64,000 nucleotides of DNA from Tenacibaculum sp. 190524A05c (GTDB lineage: Bacteria; Bacteroidota; Bacteroidia; Flavobacteriales; Flavobacteriaceae). Where the stretch lies: contig NZ_OZ038523.1 in assembly GCF_964036595.1 (NCBI RefSeq), positions 1,330,501 through 1,394,500 of the forward strand. Reading direction: 5' to 3'. The notes below the pieces were generated by a model. It was not told where the DNA came from. It made no database searches and worked only from the letters and a program-made list of their open reading frames with translations. Made by a program: the position numbers and the translations under genes. This document shows positions 27,869-36,667 of this stretch, piece by piece (position 1 is the stretch's first letter; each line of letters opens with the position of its first letter).

Positions 27869-28572
27869 ATTATGTAATTATTGATGATGAGCCAATTGCG
27901 CATCGCATATTAGAGAATTATTGTAATGAACTTCCTTTACTACACAAAGTTGGGAATGCATATAATGCTCTTGAAGCTTCAGAAATTATTATCAAGCAAA
28001 AAGTCGATTTAATATTTCTGGATATTCAAATGCCAAAAATTACAGGTTTCGAATTTCTGAAATCATTGGCTCAACCTCCAAAAGTTATTGTAACTACTGC
28101 TTATAAAGATTTTGCTTTAGAAGGATATGAACTTAACGTAGTTGATTATTTACTTAAACCTTTCTCTTTATCTCGATTTTTAAAAGCTGTTAATAAAGTA
28201 AACGAAAACAACAAGATGAACTCGACTATTTCAGAAACCGTAAGTGAAGTTAAAAATGGAAGTATATTTTTGAAAGGAGATAAAGTTCATCATCAAATTC
28301 AAATTAAGGATATTTTATTTGTTGAAGCTTATGGTAATTATGTAAAAGTATATTCTAAGGAGAAAATGATTGTTATTCATGAAAAAATCTCAACTTTAGA
28401 AACTATTCTATCTAAGCATAATGTACTAAGAGTTCATAAATCATTTCTAGTTACAATTGAACATATAACAAGTATTCAAGGAAATCGAATTCATATTCAA
28501 GATTATAAAATTCCGATTGGCCAAACCTATAAAAACAGTATTAACCAATTAATAAATAATATAAATTCTTAG
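27865..28572 (+). CDS. LytTR-family response regulator
   Basis: 235 residues. The receiver domain has the acidic pair D7/D8 in VIIDDEP, phospho-acceptor D53 in FLDIQMP and the Lys of LLKPFSL. The LytTR DNA-binding domain spans about 135-233 (IFLKGDKVHHQIQIKDILFV, VHKSFLVTIEH). It is the partner of the kinase at 26744. Target promoters cannot be recognised in the window. A terminator follows 5 bp after the stop. Confidence 0.93.
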   Translation: MNYVIIDDEPIAHRILENYCNELPLLHKVGNAYNALEASEIIIKQKVDLIFLDIQMPKITGFEFLKSLAQPPKVIVTTAYKDFALEGYELNVVDYLLKPFSLSRFLKAVNKVNENNKMNSTISETVSEVKNGSIFLKGDKVHHQIQIKDILFVEAYGNYVKVYSKEKMIVIHEKISTLETILSKHNVLRVHKSFLVTIEHITSIQGNRIHIQDYKIPIGQTYKNSINQLINNINS

Positions 28573-28577
28573 AAACA

Positions 28578-28607
28578 AAAAATGCCCGAATTGATTCGGG
28601 CATTTTT
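28578..28607. terminator. Bidirectional terminator
   Basis: AAAAATGCCCGA and TCGGGCATTTTT form a 12-bp perfect stem with a 6-base loop. It lies between two convergent genes with A/T tracts on both sides, so it can serve both. Confidence 0.9.
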
Positions 28608-28625
28608 ATGAAATATGATAAACTT

Positions 28626-31124
28626 TTATTTTATTTCATTTTCTTTTAAGGAAAGTAAATTAGCGAATAATTTATATGCTCCAGGAACACCCGCAGGTAA
28701 TTCTCTAAAGAAACTTAATCCTGTATAGATATAATTTCCTTTACCATATTTTGCTACTAACAAACTTCCTTTTTTAGCCGATTCACCTTTATCATTCATT
28801 GCTAAAATAGGTTCGTATTCTGAACTCCAGTTGTTCGGGAAATACAATCCTCTTTCTTGAACCCAACCTTCAAAATCGTTAGCTTCAATCTTATTCGGAT
28901 AGTTTAAAACTCCATGATCCTTTGCTAACATGGTTACTTTAGCATGTTCATCAGTAACTCTATCTCTAGATAATTTTAAGGTATAAGGAGCTTTTACATC
29001 AACTCTCCTATTCGTATTGTACTGAACAATTACATTACCACCATTTTTCACATATTCTAGCAAGTGTTTTTGCTTAAACTGTAAAACTTTCTTTGTATTG
29101 TATGCTCTAATCCCAACAACTACTGCATCAAAACCTCCTAAAGAGTTTTCATTAATACTTTCCGGCGAAACTTCCGTTACTGTATAACCAATTTGACGTA
29201 AACTTTCTGGAACAGCATCTCCTGAACCTTGAATATAACCAATAGATTTCCCTTCTTTTCTGATATCCAAACGAACAATTTTCGCCTTAGATGGCATTAA
29301 AACAGATTGTTTTGGAATATGATTGTAGTTAATCTCTATTAATTCTTTATCAAAAGTAGCGTTGTCAATTGTAGCTACAGCTTTAATATATCCTTCTGAT
29401 TGTCCTTTTGGAGGAGAAACTGTGAAATCTACAACTCTTTTATCTCCTTTTTGCTCAATTGTAAACGAAGCTTGGTTTGGAGTAACTGTCCATCCTTCTG
29501 GTACTTCTAAAGCAACATTCCCTTGAATATTTGCTTCTCCTGATCTTACTTCAACCGCAATTTTCTTAGTATTATCGTCTGAGAAGATGATTACTTTATC
29601 CTTTAATTTTGTTGTTACTTTCGGTAACACTTCAAAAGGCTCGTAAATTTCTCCTTTATCACGTTGAGAATATCTTCTCACCACATTTTTCGTGAATGAA
29701 ATAGGTGTGTCTTCAATCATTAAATTGAATTTCACTTGAACAGGTCTTGGCGTTTCTGGCTTACCAATTAATTCTTGGTTTTTCACAGTATACATTCCTA
29801 ATCCCCACTTATCTTTTAACCAATATGGATCAGAATATCCAATTCCTGCTAAAGAAAGATCTTCTGTGAAGTTTTGTCTTTTATTCGCAAGTAAATCAAT
29901 GTCTTTCGCAACAGTCTTATTAGCTGGCAACCATTCTATAGAAGTTAAATCCATTGAAACACTACTTCTATTTAACACTTCAAAATCTACTTTTACTGAA
30001 GCATTTGGAGTTGAACTAGAAGTTTTTGCTGAAGCTTCTAAATATAAACCAGAACACGCTTCAATAATTTCTTTGATCTCTGCAGACTTAATGGCTTTCC
30101 AATGTTTGTCTTTTAACTTATCTATTAAAGCATAAGCCTTTAATAAACTTGGTAAATGTTTTGAAGGATTTACAAAGTCAAAGTTTTTCTCAACATCATA
30201 TAAAATATCTCCAATTTCTCCTCCACCTTTTACTCTATTCCATGTGGTATTAATTCCTGAGAACAAGTCTTTTTTATCTTTAGGAAATTCCCCTTTTAAA
30301 AACTCAACCCATTCGGTTTGACTTCCTCTAGTTGTTAATCTACCAAAACCTTGACATAAATGTTGGCTACTTGCAATTGAAGCAAGTTCATTATTTGAAA
30401 CTCCTTTTAGTGGATAATAAACCCCGATATCAAAGTTTAACATTTTGCTTTTATCAGCTTTTTCGAAGTTTTCTCTACTTCCATAAAACCACCAAGAAGT
30501 ATTAAAAAATAAACGGTTTGGTTGCCAAGTTTCAGTATACTTTAATTGTTCTGGATATTTTGTTTTATCTGCTGCTAAATCAAAAGCATCAACACTCAAC
30601 ATCGCCGAAGCTGTATGGTGTCCATGAGTAGTTCCTGGTGTTCTATGATTAAAACGATTGATAATCACATCTGGCTTAAATTTTCTTATTGCCCAAACTA
30701 CATCTGATAACACTTTATCCTTATCCCAAATATTAAACGTTTCTTCTGGGTGTTTAGAATATCCAAAATCGTTTGCTCTAGAAAATCGTTGTTCTCCACC
30801 ATCTACTCCTCTGGCCGCTAATAATTCCTGTGTACGAATAACACCTAATAATTCTCGAATTTCTGGACCAATTAAATTTTGACCTCCATCACCTCTAGTT
30901 AAAGATAAATACGCTGTTCTTGCTTTAACGTTATTTGCTAAATATGCAATTAAACGTGTGTTTTCATCATCTGGATGCGCAGCCACATATAATGCAGAAC
31001 CTAAAAAATTAAGTTTCTGTACTTTTTCGTAAATCTGATTTGTAGTTAACTTTTGGGGCTTTTGTGCAATCGCTGAAGAAAAAATCAGCAAAAATGAAAT
31101 AAAAATAAGTGCCTTTTTGTTCAT
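28626..31124 (-). CDS. Secreted PIG-L-family deacetylase with C-terminal extra domains
   Basis: 832 residues, much longer than a bare PIG-L/LmbE domain (about 230). A signal peptide occupies 1-20. The PIG-L domain carries YVAAHPDDENTRLIAYL near 45 (AHPDDE zinc motif), TRGDGGQN near 78 and HHTASAM near 170. The remaining 500 residues are beta-rich domains (NPCBM/NEW2-like or Ig-like) and a C-terminal class-I-amidotransferase-like region (FDAVVVGIRAYNTKK, KYGKGNYIYTGLSFFRELP). It may deacetylate N-acetyl sugars in glycans outside the cytoplasm. It is monocistronic. Confidence 0.9.
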   Translation of the reverse strand: MNKKALIFISFLLIFSSAIAQKPQKLTTNQIYEKVQKLNFLGSALYVAAHPDDENTRLIAYLANNVKARTAYLSLTRGDGGQNLIGPEIRELLGVIRTQELLAARGVDGGEQRFSRANDFGYSKHPEETFNIWDKDKVLSDVVWAIRKFKPDVIINRFNHRTPGTTHGHHTASAMLSVDAFDLAADKTKYPEQLKYTETWQPNRLFFNTSWWFYGSRENFEKADKSKMLNFDIGVYYPLKGVSNNELASIASSQHLCQGFGRLTTRGSQTEWVEFLKGEFPKDKKDLFSGINTTWNRVKGGGEIGDILYDVEKNFDFVNPSKHLPSLLKAYALIDKLKDKHWKAIKSAEIKEIIEACSGLYLEASAKTSSSTPNASVKVDFEVLNRSSVSMDLTSIEWLPANKTVAKDIDLLANKRQNFTEDLSLAGIGYSDPYWLKDKWGLGMYTVKNQELIGKPETPRPVQVKFNLMIEDTPISFTKNVVRRYSQRDKGEIYEPFEVLPKVTTKLKDKVIIFSDDNTKKIAVEVRSGEANIQGNVALEVPEGWTVTPNQASFTIEQKGDKRVVDFTVSPPKGQSEGYIKAVATIDNATFDKELIEINYNHIPKQSVLMPSKAKIVRLDIRKEGKSIGYIQGSGDAVPESLRQIGYTVTEVSPESINENSLGGFDAVVVGIRAYNTKKVLQFKQKHLLEYVKNGGNVIVQYNTNRRVDVKAPYTLKLSRDRVTDEHAKVTMLAKDHGVLNYPNKIEANDFEGWVQERGLYFPNNWSSEYEPILAMNDKGESAKKGSLLVAKYGKGNYIYTGLSFFRELPAGVPGAYKLFANLLSLKENEIK

Positions 31125-31201
31125 TTTTAATAGTTAATGTTGACTAACAAATGTACTCTTTTTAATAATGAACTAATCGAGTTTAACAAAATGCTAACAC
31201 T

Positions 31202-32629
31202 TTATTCTATAAAATAATCGTCTTTAAATCCTATTAAATATAATTTCTCCTGAGCACGAGTAACCGCAGTATATAACCAACGTAAATATTCTACGCTACT
31301 ACCATCAGGTAAATAAGGTTGTTCAATAAATACTGTTTTCCATTGACCTCCTTGAGATTTATGGCAAGTCATAGCATAAGAAAACTTTACCTGTAAAGCG
31401 TTGAAGAATTTGTTCTTTTTAACACCCATGAATTGTTTGTATTTCGATTTTTCATGGGCAAAATCCTCCTTTACAGCTTCATATAACTTATTAGATTCTT
31501 CATAGGTTAAAGATGGACTTTCGCTTGTTAAAGTATCTAACAATAAAACTGTTTCGAATGGTTTCATATCAGGATAATCAATCATTCTAATTTCAACTTC
31601 TGCAAAATTAAAACCGTACAACTCTTTAATCTGAATGATTCGCATTACTTCACAAGTATCACCATTTGCAATAAAACCAGCCGATGAAGAATCTTTTAAC
31701 CAGAAGTAATTATTTTTAACTACCATTACATAATCACCAACTGAAATTTCATTTTCCTGTCCACGAATTTTAGTTCGTATTTGCTGATTATATTGGTTTG
31801 CTCTTTTATTCGAACGAACAATAATGGCAGTATCTTCTACACCGATTTCACCATCATAAGCTTGTGTAATTGCATCTTGAATATCATATCCATCTTGCAA
31901 TCTAATAATATCAGGATAGTTCACATCAAACTTAAACTCAACTCCTTCGTTTTGTATGAGCAATCGTAAATCTGTTGCATTTGCAAGAATCCCCGAATCT
32001 TGTTGCTGACGAACGACTTCATCTAATTCAATCTCAGAAATATCTTTATTATAATTAAGTGATAATTTATCTCCGTCAAGGGCCGGACTCATATCTAACT
32101 TTACTGGAGGCAACTGAGCAGTATCTCCGATAAATAGAAGTTTGCAATTCTTTCCTGAATAAACGTATGAAATCAAATCATCTAAAACAGAACCGTTTTC
32201 AAATAGCTTAGCATTTTGAACTTGATCCGAAATCATAGAGGCTTCATCTACAATAAAAATTGTATTGTTATGCTTGTTAGGTTGCATCACAAAACTAACC
32301 CCTCCATTACTCTGTTTTTTAGGAAAATATATCTTCTTGTGAATGGTAAATGCCTGACGTTTAGAGTATCCTGAAATTACTTTTGCAGCTCTACCAGTTG
32401 GAGCTAATAAAACTGCCTTTTTTCCAACCTTCCATAAACTATGAACTATCGTACTAATCACCGTAGTTTTTCCTGTACCTGCATATCCCTTCAACAAGAA
32501 TAAAGACTGGTTATTCTTATCAAAAACAAAGTTTGACAAGTCATTAATTAGTTCTAATTGTTTTTCTGTTGGATCGTAGGAAAATTTCTGAAGTAACTCT
32601 TTGTAAAAATCGGCAGGATTCTTGATCAT
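31202..32629 (-). CDS. RecD-like superfamily 1 DNA helicase
   Basis: 475 residues. Walker A is GYAGTGKTT at 48-56, Walker B/motif II is FIVDEASMI, motif III is FIGDTAQLPPV, and the C-terminal UvrD_C_2 segment is SYAMTCHKSQGGQWKTVFI followed by WLYTAVTRAQEKLYLIG. It is smaller than RecD2 (about 740), lacking the long N-terminal region. In Bacteroidota this protein is annotated as an AAA/RecD-type ATP-dependent helicase. It is expected to act on DNA ends or in repair. It is divergent from the gene at 32735. Confidence 0.9.
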   Translation of the reverse strand: MIKNPADFYKELLQKFSYDPTEKQLELINDLSNFVFDKNNQSLFLLKGYAGTGKTTVISTIVHSLWKVGKKAVLLAPTGRAAKVISGYSKRQAFTIHKKIYFPKKQSNGGVSFVMQPNKHNNTIFIVDEASMISDQVQNAKLFENGSVLDDLISYVYSGKNCKLLFIGDTAQLPPVKLDMSPALDGDKLSLNYNKDISEIELDEVVRQQQDSGILANATDLRLLIQNEGVEFKFDVNYPDIIRLQDGYDIQDAITQAYDGEIGVEDTAIIVRSNKRANQYNQQIRTKIRGQENEISVGDYVMVVKNNYFWLKDSSSAGFIANGDTCEVMRIIQIKELYGFNFAEVEIRMIDYPDMKPFETVLLLDTLTSESPSLTYEESNKLYEAVKEDFAHEKSKYKQFMGVKKNKFFNALQVKFSYAMTCHKSQGGQWKTVFIEQPYLPDGSSVEYLRWLYTAVTRAQEKLYLIGFKDDYFIE

Positions 32630-32696
32630 ATTTCAAATAAAAAATCAAAGATAAGTGTATTTCTAAATATTTGTTTTCATGATTGAAAAAAAATTG

Positions 32697-32704
32697 TAGA
32701 TTTG
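32697..32704 (+). promoter_or_regulatory. -7 promoter box for the 32735-34814 operon
   Basis: TAGATTTG fits TAnnTTTG. The -33 element is weak: a TTTG at 32670-32673 is 23 bp away. The box shows that a possible TTG start at 32702 cannot be used and that the ATG at 32735 is the start. Confidence 0.5.
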
Positions 32705-32734
32705 CGTACATATCATAAAAAAAATCTAGATACA

Positions 32735-33472
32735 ATGAATTTATTAGTAACGATTGTAGTAGCTATAGTAGTCGCAGTCCTTTTAGCTTTTGTAATAGTA
32801 AAGTTTGTACCATTAAAATTAAGAGGTTTAATTTCTGTATTATTATTGTTAGCTGCAGGTTATTTGGTTTATTTGATCTATAACGGAATAATGGAACCAA
32901 TTAAGTTTAATAAAGAAAAGAAGGTTCGTTACGCTAAAGTTATTGATCAGTTAAAAATAATTAGAGATGCGCAAATCAAATATAAAGATGCAAAAGGCGC
33001 ATATGCAAAAGATAAAAATAGCTTAATTAACTTCATTGAAACTGATTCTTTAGTAATTACCGAAACTGTAAACGTTGAAAAAGAACTTGTATTAGGTGGA
33101 GGAATTACAAAAAAGATTTCTGTAAAGAAAATTGATACTACAGGTTTTGAGCCAGCTTTAAAATATTTCAAAGACAGAGACTATAAAGGAATGTTTAGTG
33201 TTCCTGGTACTGATAAGGAATTTGAAATGGCTGTAGGTGAGATCGAGAAAATTACAGGTCTTTTTGTACCAGTTTTTGAAGCAAAAACTGAGAAGAAAGA
33301 AATCTTAAAAGGATTACCAAATCACTTAGTAAAGCAAGAATTAGAAGCTATCGAAGCTGATCAAATTAAAGGACCTTTTGTAGCTGTAGGATCTTTAGAA
33401 GAAGTATCAACTGGTGGTAACTGGCCTCCATATTACGATAAAGGAGATGCAAAAACTGATTCAGAAGAATAA
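32735..33472 (+). CDS. Hypothetical two-TM protein upstream of DUF3822 and rsmD
   Basis: 245 residues from the ATG at 32735. Two N-terminal TM helices (about 3-22 and 27-48) are followed by a soluble helical/beta domain with VIDQLKIIRDAQIKYKDAKG, the part resembling type IV pilin/pseudopilin-like sequences. The C-terminus is NWPPYYDKGDAKTDSEE. The family is conserved in flavobacteria, from memory, without known function. It overlaps the DUF3822 gene by 26 bp. Confidence 0.75.
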   Translation: MNLLVTIVVAIVVAVLLAFVIVKFVPLKLRGLISVLLLLAAGYLVYLIYNGIMEPIKFNKEKKVRYAKVIDQLKIIRDAQIKYKDAKGAYAKDKNSLINFIETDSLVITETVNVEKELVLGGGITKKISVKKIDTTGFEPALKYFKDRDYKGMFSVPGTDKEFEMAVGEIEKITGLFVPVFEAKTEKKEILKGLPNHLVKQELEAIEADQIKGPFVAVGSLEEVSTGGNWPPYYDKGDAKTDSEE

Positions 33473-34274
33473 AGAAGAAATTTCATCTAAACATAAAAGT
33501 TTATCCATCCAATTTAGTTTGGATGGATTTTCTTTTTGTGTAAAAGATATTCCGAGTAGTCAAATACTATTATTGACTACATATACCTTTGATAGTAGTA
33601 TGGATACTCCACACGAGCTATCAGAGAAAATCCAAAGTATATTTGAAGCTGAAAAAGAATTACAAATCGAGTTTGATCAAATAATTGCTATACATCAAAA
33701 TCAATTAGCGACTCAAATTCCAGATGCTTACTTTGATGAAAATCATCTGAAAACGTATTTGGATTTTAATATTAAAACCTTTTCATCTGATTATATCACC
33801 TTTGATAATTTACCTTCACTTGAAGCTAAAAATGTATACATTCCATATGTAAATGTGAACAATTTCTTATTTCAAAACTTTGGTGAATTTGAGTTCAAAC
33901 ATCATTCAACAGTTCTTTTAGAGCAATTCATTACAAATCATGATGCTTCTATTGAAGATACCATGTATGTGAATGTTTCTCATAAATACTTGGATATTGT
34001 TGTATTTAAAAATGACCAATTAAGGTTATATAACTCTTTTCAATACAACTCTAAGGAAGACTTTTTATATTATATTTTATTTGTTTCAGAACAATTAGAG
34101 TTAGATCCTTCTGAGTTTCAACTTTTATTTTCAGGGAACATCACAAAAGATTTCACTAATTTTACTCTAACCAAAGAGTACATCAGAAATGTTGATTTCT
34201 TAAGACCGAGTTATAATTTCTTGGATGAATCAGAACATTTTAAACCACATTCTAACTATATTCTATTATCGTAA
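33447..34274 (+). CDS. DUF3822 family protein
   Basis: 275 residues from the ATG at 33447, which has an AAGGAG just upstream (33441-33446) even though it sits inside the end of the previous gene. No TM or signal is present. The family looks like an actin/ASKHA-like fold: SIQFSLDGFSFCV near the start, YVNVSHKYLDIVVFKNDQLRLYNSF near 190 and LLFSGNI near 250. It is conserved next to rsmD in flavobacteria. Function unknown. Its stop abuts the rsmD start. Confidence 0.82.
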   Translation: MQKLIQKNKEEISSKHKSLSIQFSLDGFSFCVKDIPSSQILLLTTYTFDSSMDTPHELSEKIQSIFEAEKELQIEFDQIIAIHQNQLATQIPDAYFDENHLKTYLDFNIKTFSSDYITFDNLPSLEAKNVYIPYVNVNNFLFQNFGEFEFKHHSTVLLEQFITNHDASIEDTMYVNVSHKYLDIVVFKNDQLRLYNSFQYNSKEDFLYYILFVSEQLELDPSEFQLLFSGNITKDFTNFTLTKEYIRNVDFLRPSYNFLDESEHFKPHSNYILLS

Positions 34275-34814
34275 ATGCGAATAATTTCAGGAAAATATAA
34301 AAGTAAAAGGATTAGTGCACCTAAAAACTTGCCTGTTCGTCCTACCACAGATATGGCGAAGGAATCTTTATTTAATATTTTAAATAATCTATACTATTTT
34401 GACTCTATAAGTGTATTGGATTTATTTGCTGGTACTGGAAACATAAGCTATGAATTTGCATCACGAGGTACAGAAACAATCTACGCAGTAGATGGACATT
34501 ACGGTTGTGTAAAGTTCATTAATCAAATTTCTAAAGAGTTAGATTTAGATATCACAACTTTTAAAAGCGATGTTTTTAAATTCTTGGAGAAAACTACAAT
34601 TAAAACGGATGTGATTTTTGCAGATCCTCCTTATGATTTCGAAGCTGCTCAATTTTTAAAGATTGCCGATTTAGTATTTGAAAAAGAATTATTGAATGAA
34701 GAGGGAGTATTAATTATTGAGCATTCTAAGCATACCGATCTTACTTCTCACCCAAAATTAAGTTACCAAAAACGTTATGGAGGTAGTGTTTTTAGCTTTT
34801 TTGAGCTAGAATAA
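34275..34814 (+). CDS. rsmD: 16S rRNA (guanine-966-N2)-methyltransferase
   Basis: 179 residues. The N-terminus MRIISGKYKSKRISAPKNLPVRPTTDMAKE is diagnostic of RsmD. SAM-binding motif I is VLDLFAGTGNISYE and the catalytic motif IV is DPPYDF near 116. The length is typical. It methylates G966 of 16S rRNA on the 30S subunit. It starts immediately after the DUF3822 stop. Confidence 0.95.
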   Translation: MRIISGKYKSKRISAPKNLPVRPTTDMAKESLFNILNNLYYFDSISVLDLFAGTGNISYEFASRGTETIYAVDGHYGCVKFINQISKELDLDITTFKSDVFKFLEKTTIKTDVIFADPPYDFEAAQFLKIADLVFEKELLNEEGVLIIEHSKHTDLTSHPKLSYQKRYGGSVFSFFELE

Positions 34815-34857
34815 CCCTTATAAAACCTAAGCAAATATAATTTTAACATACTTTTTA

Positions 34858-34898
34858 TTACTATAACTATAGTTGTAGTAATAACTTTTATATATTTG
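34858..34898 (+). promoter_or_regulatory. BlaI operator dyad and promoter
   Basis: The dyad TTACTATAACTA/TAGTTGTAGTAA (34858-34881) has one mismatched pair, and its TACTAnA...TGTAGTA halves resemble BlaI/MecI operators (TACA/TGTA cores). It covers the expected -33 position. The -7 box TATATTTG (34891-34898) lies only 4 bp before the ATG of blaI, so transcription would start at or next to the start codon. Confidence 0.7.
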
Positions 34899-34902
34899 TT
34901 GC

Positions 34903-35286
34903 ATGAACAAACTGACCAAACCGGAAGAGCAAATCATGCATTATATCTGGAAACTTAAAAAAGCTTTCCTAAAAGATATTGTAGAACAATTCCCTGATCC
35001 GAAACCTGCTTACACCACAATTTCCACTGTTGTGCGTGTACTAGTTAAGAAAAAGTTTATTGATTACAAGACTTTTGGCAAAACCAGAGAATATTATCCT
35101 TTAGTAAGTAAAAAGAAATATTTCTCTGAATATATGAATGATATCATTTTTAGTTTCTTCAATGGATCTTCTGGAAAATTTGCTTCGTATTTTACCAAAA
35201 ATGAAGATTTAAATCTTTCTGAATTAGAAGAAATTAAAGGGTTAATAGAAGAAAAAATAGAACATTTAAAAGGTAAAGATGAATAG
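34903..35286 (+). CDS. BlaI/MecI/CopY-family repressor
   Basis: 127 residues. The winged-helix domain covers about 1-75 (LTKPEEQIMHYIWKLKKAFL, then PAYTTISTVVRVLVKKKFID), and the C-terminal dimerisation helices contain LSELEEIKGLIEEKIE. It is likely cleaved or displaced on signalling by the M56 protease encoded next, with which it overlaps by 8 bp. The dyad upstream of its start implies autorepression. The repressed process is probably envelope or peptidoglycan related, judging from the neighbours. Confidence 0.92.
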   Translation: MNKLTKPEEQIMHYIWKLKKAFLKDIVEQFPDPKPAYTTISTVVRVLVKKKFIDYKTFGKTREYYPLVSKKKYFSEYMNDIIFSFFNGSSGKFASYFTKNEDLNLSELEEIKGLIEEKIEHLKGKDE

Positions 35287-36601
35287 TATTATTCTTTTTC
35301 TAATCAAATCCAGTATTGTATTCACCTTGTTTTATTTAGTATTTCAATTAATACTAAGTAAACACACTTTTCATCAATTGAATAGAATCATCTTAATTGC
35401 GATCATACCTTTTTCATTATACGTCGCTAATACTTCTACTGTAATTCCAATTACAACAAATACAATAGAAATACCTGCCTTTACAGAAATGGGCACTAAT
35501 TTTACAACTGAAATTTCGAATGGGAGTACAAATGTGATTCATGTTAAAAAGAGCTATAATTATCTCAATCTTCTATTCTATGTTTACATTTTAGGTGTAC
35601 TATTCTCTTTATTCTCTTTTGTGAAATCTTTGTTGGATATATATACTTTGAAACGTAATTCAGAAGTTAAAAAACTAGAGAATTACGCTCTCATATATTC
35701 AGATGTTCAAGAAGTTTTTTCATGTTTTAATTGGATATTCATTCCTAAAAACAACACTAAACAAGTTGATAATATTATTCTTGAACACGAGAAAAAACAC
35801 ATTGCTCATAAGCACACAATTGACTTGTTTTTTATTGAAATATACAAAGTCTTTTATTGGTTTAATCCTTTTGTTTATTACTATGGAAAATCTCTTAAAT
35901 CAATTCATGAATATCAGGTAGACTCAGACGTGTTACGTAATCAACAACTTGATATTACTAAGTATTTAGGATTACTTAAAACAGAAATAGAAAACACATC
36001 TCGTTCAAATTTATACAGTCATTTTAGACATCCTTTAATTAAAAAAAGAATTACAATGATTACTAAACCAAAATCAAATACCATTCAAAAACTGAAGTAT
36101 TTACTTTTATTACCTCTAGCTTTTCTATGTATGGTTTCTTTCACCAAACAGAATAGTATTATTCCAGATTTAGTTTTACCCAAAACCACTAAGGATAAAG
36201 ACACCAAACCGTCAATATCTCCGATAAAAAATATCACTAAAGCAGATATTACAGCAAAGTTCGGTCCGGCAAAACATCCGATTTTAAAATCCATGCGTCA
36301 TCATAATGGAATCGATTTTCGTGCTGCAAACGGAACTCCAATAGTAGCAACTGCAGATGGAGTTATTTCAAATGCATCTTATGAAAACAAATGGGGAAAT
36401 CTTATAATCATTCAGCATGAAAATGGTTATGAAACATTATATGCTCATTTGAGCAAGTTCAATTGCAAACCAAATCAAACCGTGAAAAAAGGAGAAGTTA
36501 TCGGATATACTGGTAGTACAGGAATGGTAACAGGTCCTCACCTACATTATTCAATTAAACATAATAAGGAATATGTCAATCCAATTGACTTTATAGAATA
36601 A
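35279..36601 (+). CDS. BlaR1-type M56 sensor protease fused to an M23 endopeptidase domain
   Basis: 440 residues. TM1 and TM2 are at about 5-25 and 37-52, TM3 at 96-115, and TM4 at 271-288. Between TM3 and TM4 lies the cytoplasmic M56 zinc protease: HEKKH at 170-174 with a candidate third ligand E211. After TM4 an extracytoplasmic domain (about 325-440) is a complete M23/LytM module with HNGID (H342, D346) and HLH (H421, H423). In BlaR1 this position holds a penicillin-binding sensor; Bacteroidota paralogs often have TonB or other tails. The M23 module could bind or cut peptidoglycan peptides as the sensor. It overlaps the BlaI gene and precedes a second M23 gene. Confidence 0.88.
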   Translation: MNSIILFLIKSSIVFTLFYLVFQLILSKHTFHQLNRIILIAIIPFSLYVANTSTVIPITTNTIEIPAFTEMGTNFTTEISNGSTNVIHVKKSYNYLNLLFYVYILGVLFSLFSFVKSLLDIYTLKRNSEVKKLENYALIYSDVQEVFSCFNWIFIPKNNTKQVDNIILEHEKKHIAHKHTIDLFFIEIYKVFYWFNPFVYYYGKSLKSIHEYQVDSDVLRNQQLDITKYLGLLKTEIENTSRSNLYSHFRHPLIKKRITMITKPKSNTIQKLKYLLLLPLAFLCMVSFTKQNSIIPDLVLPKTTKDKDTKPSISPIKNITKADITAKFGPAKHPILKSMRHHNGIDFRAANGTPIVATADGVISNASYENKWGNLIIIQHENGYETLYAHLSKFNCKPNQTVKKGEVIGYTGSTGMVTGPHLHYSIKHNKEYVNPIDFIE

Positions 36602-36667
36602 CATCATCCTAACCGTAACTCAACCAAACTAATTATTAAACTAAAAACTATTACTACATCTAATTCT

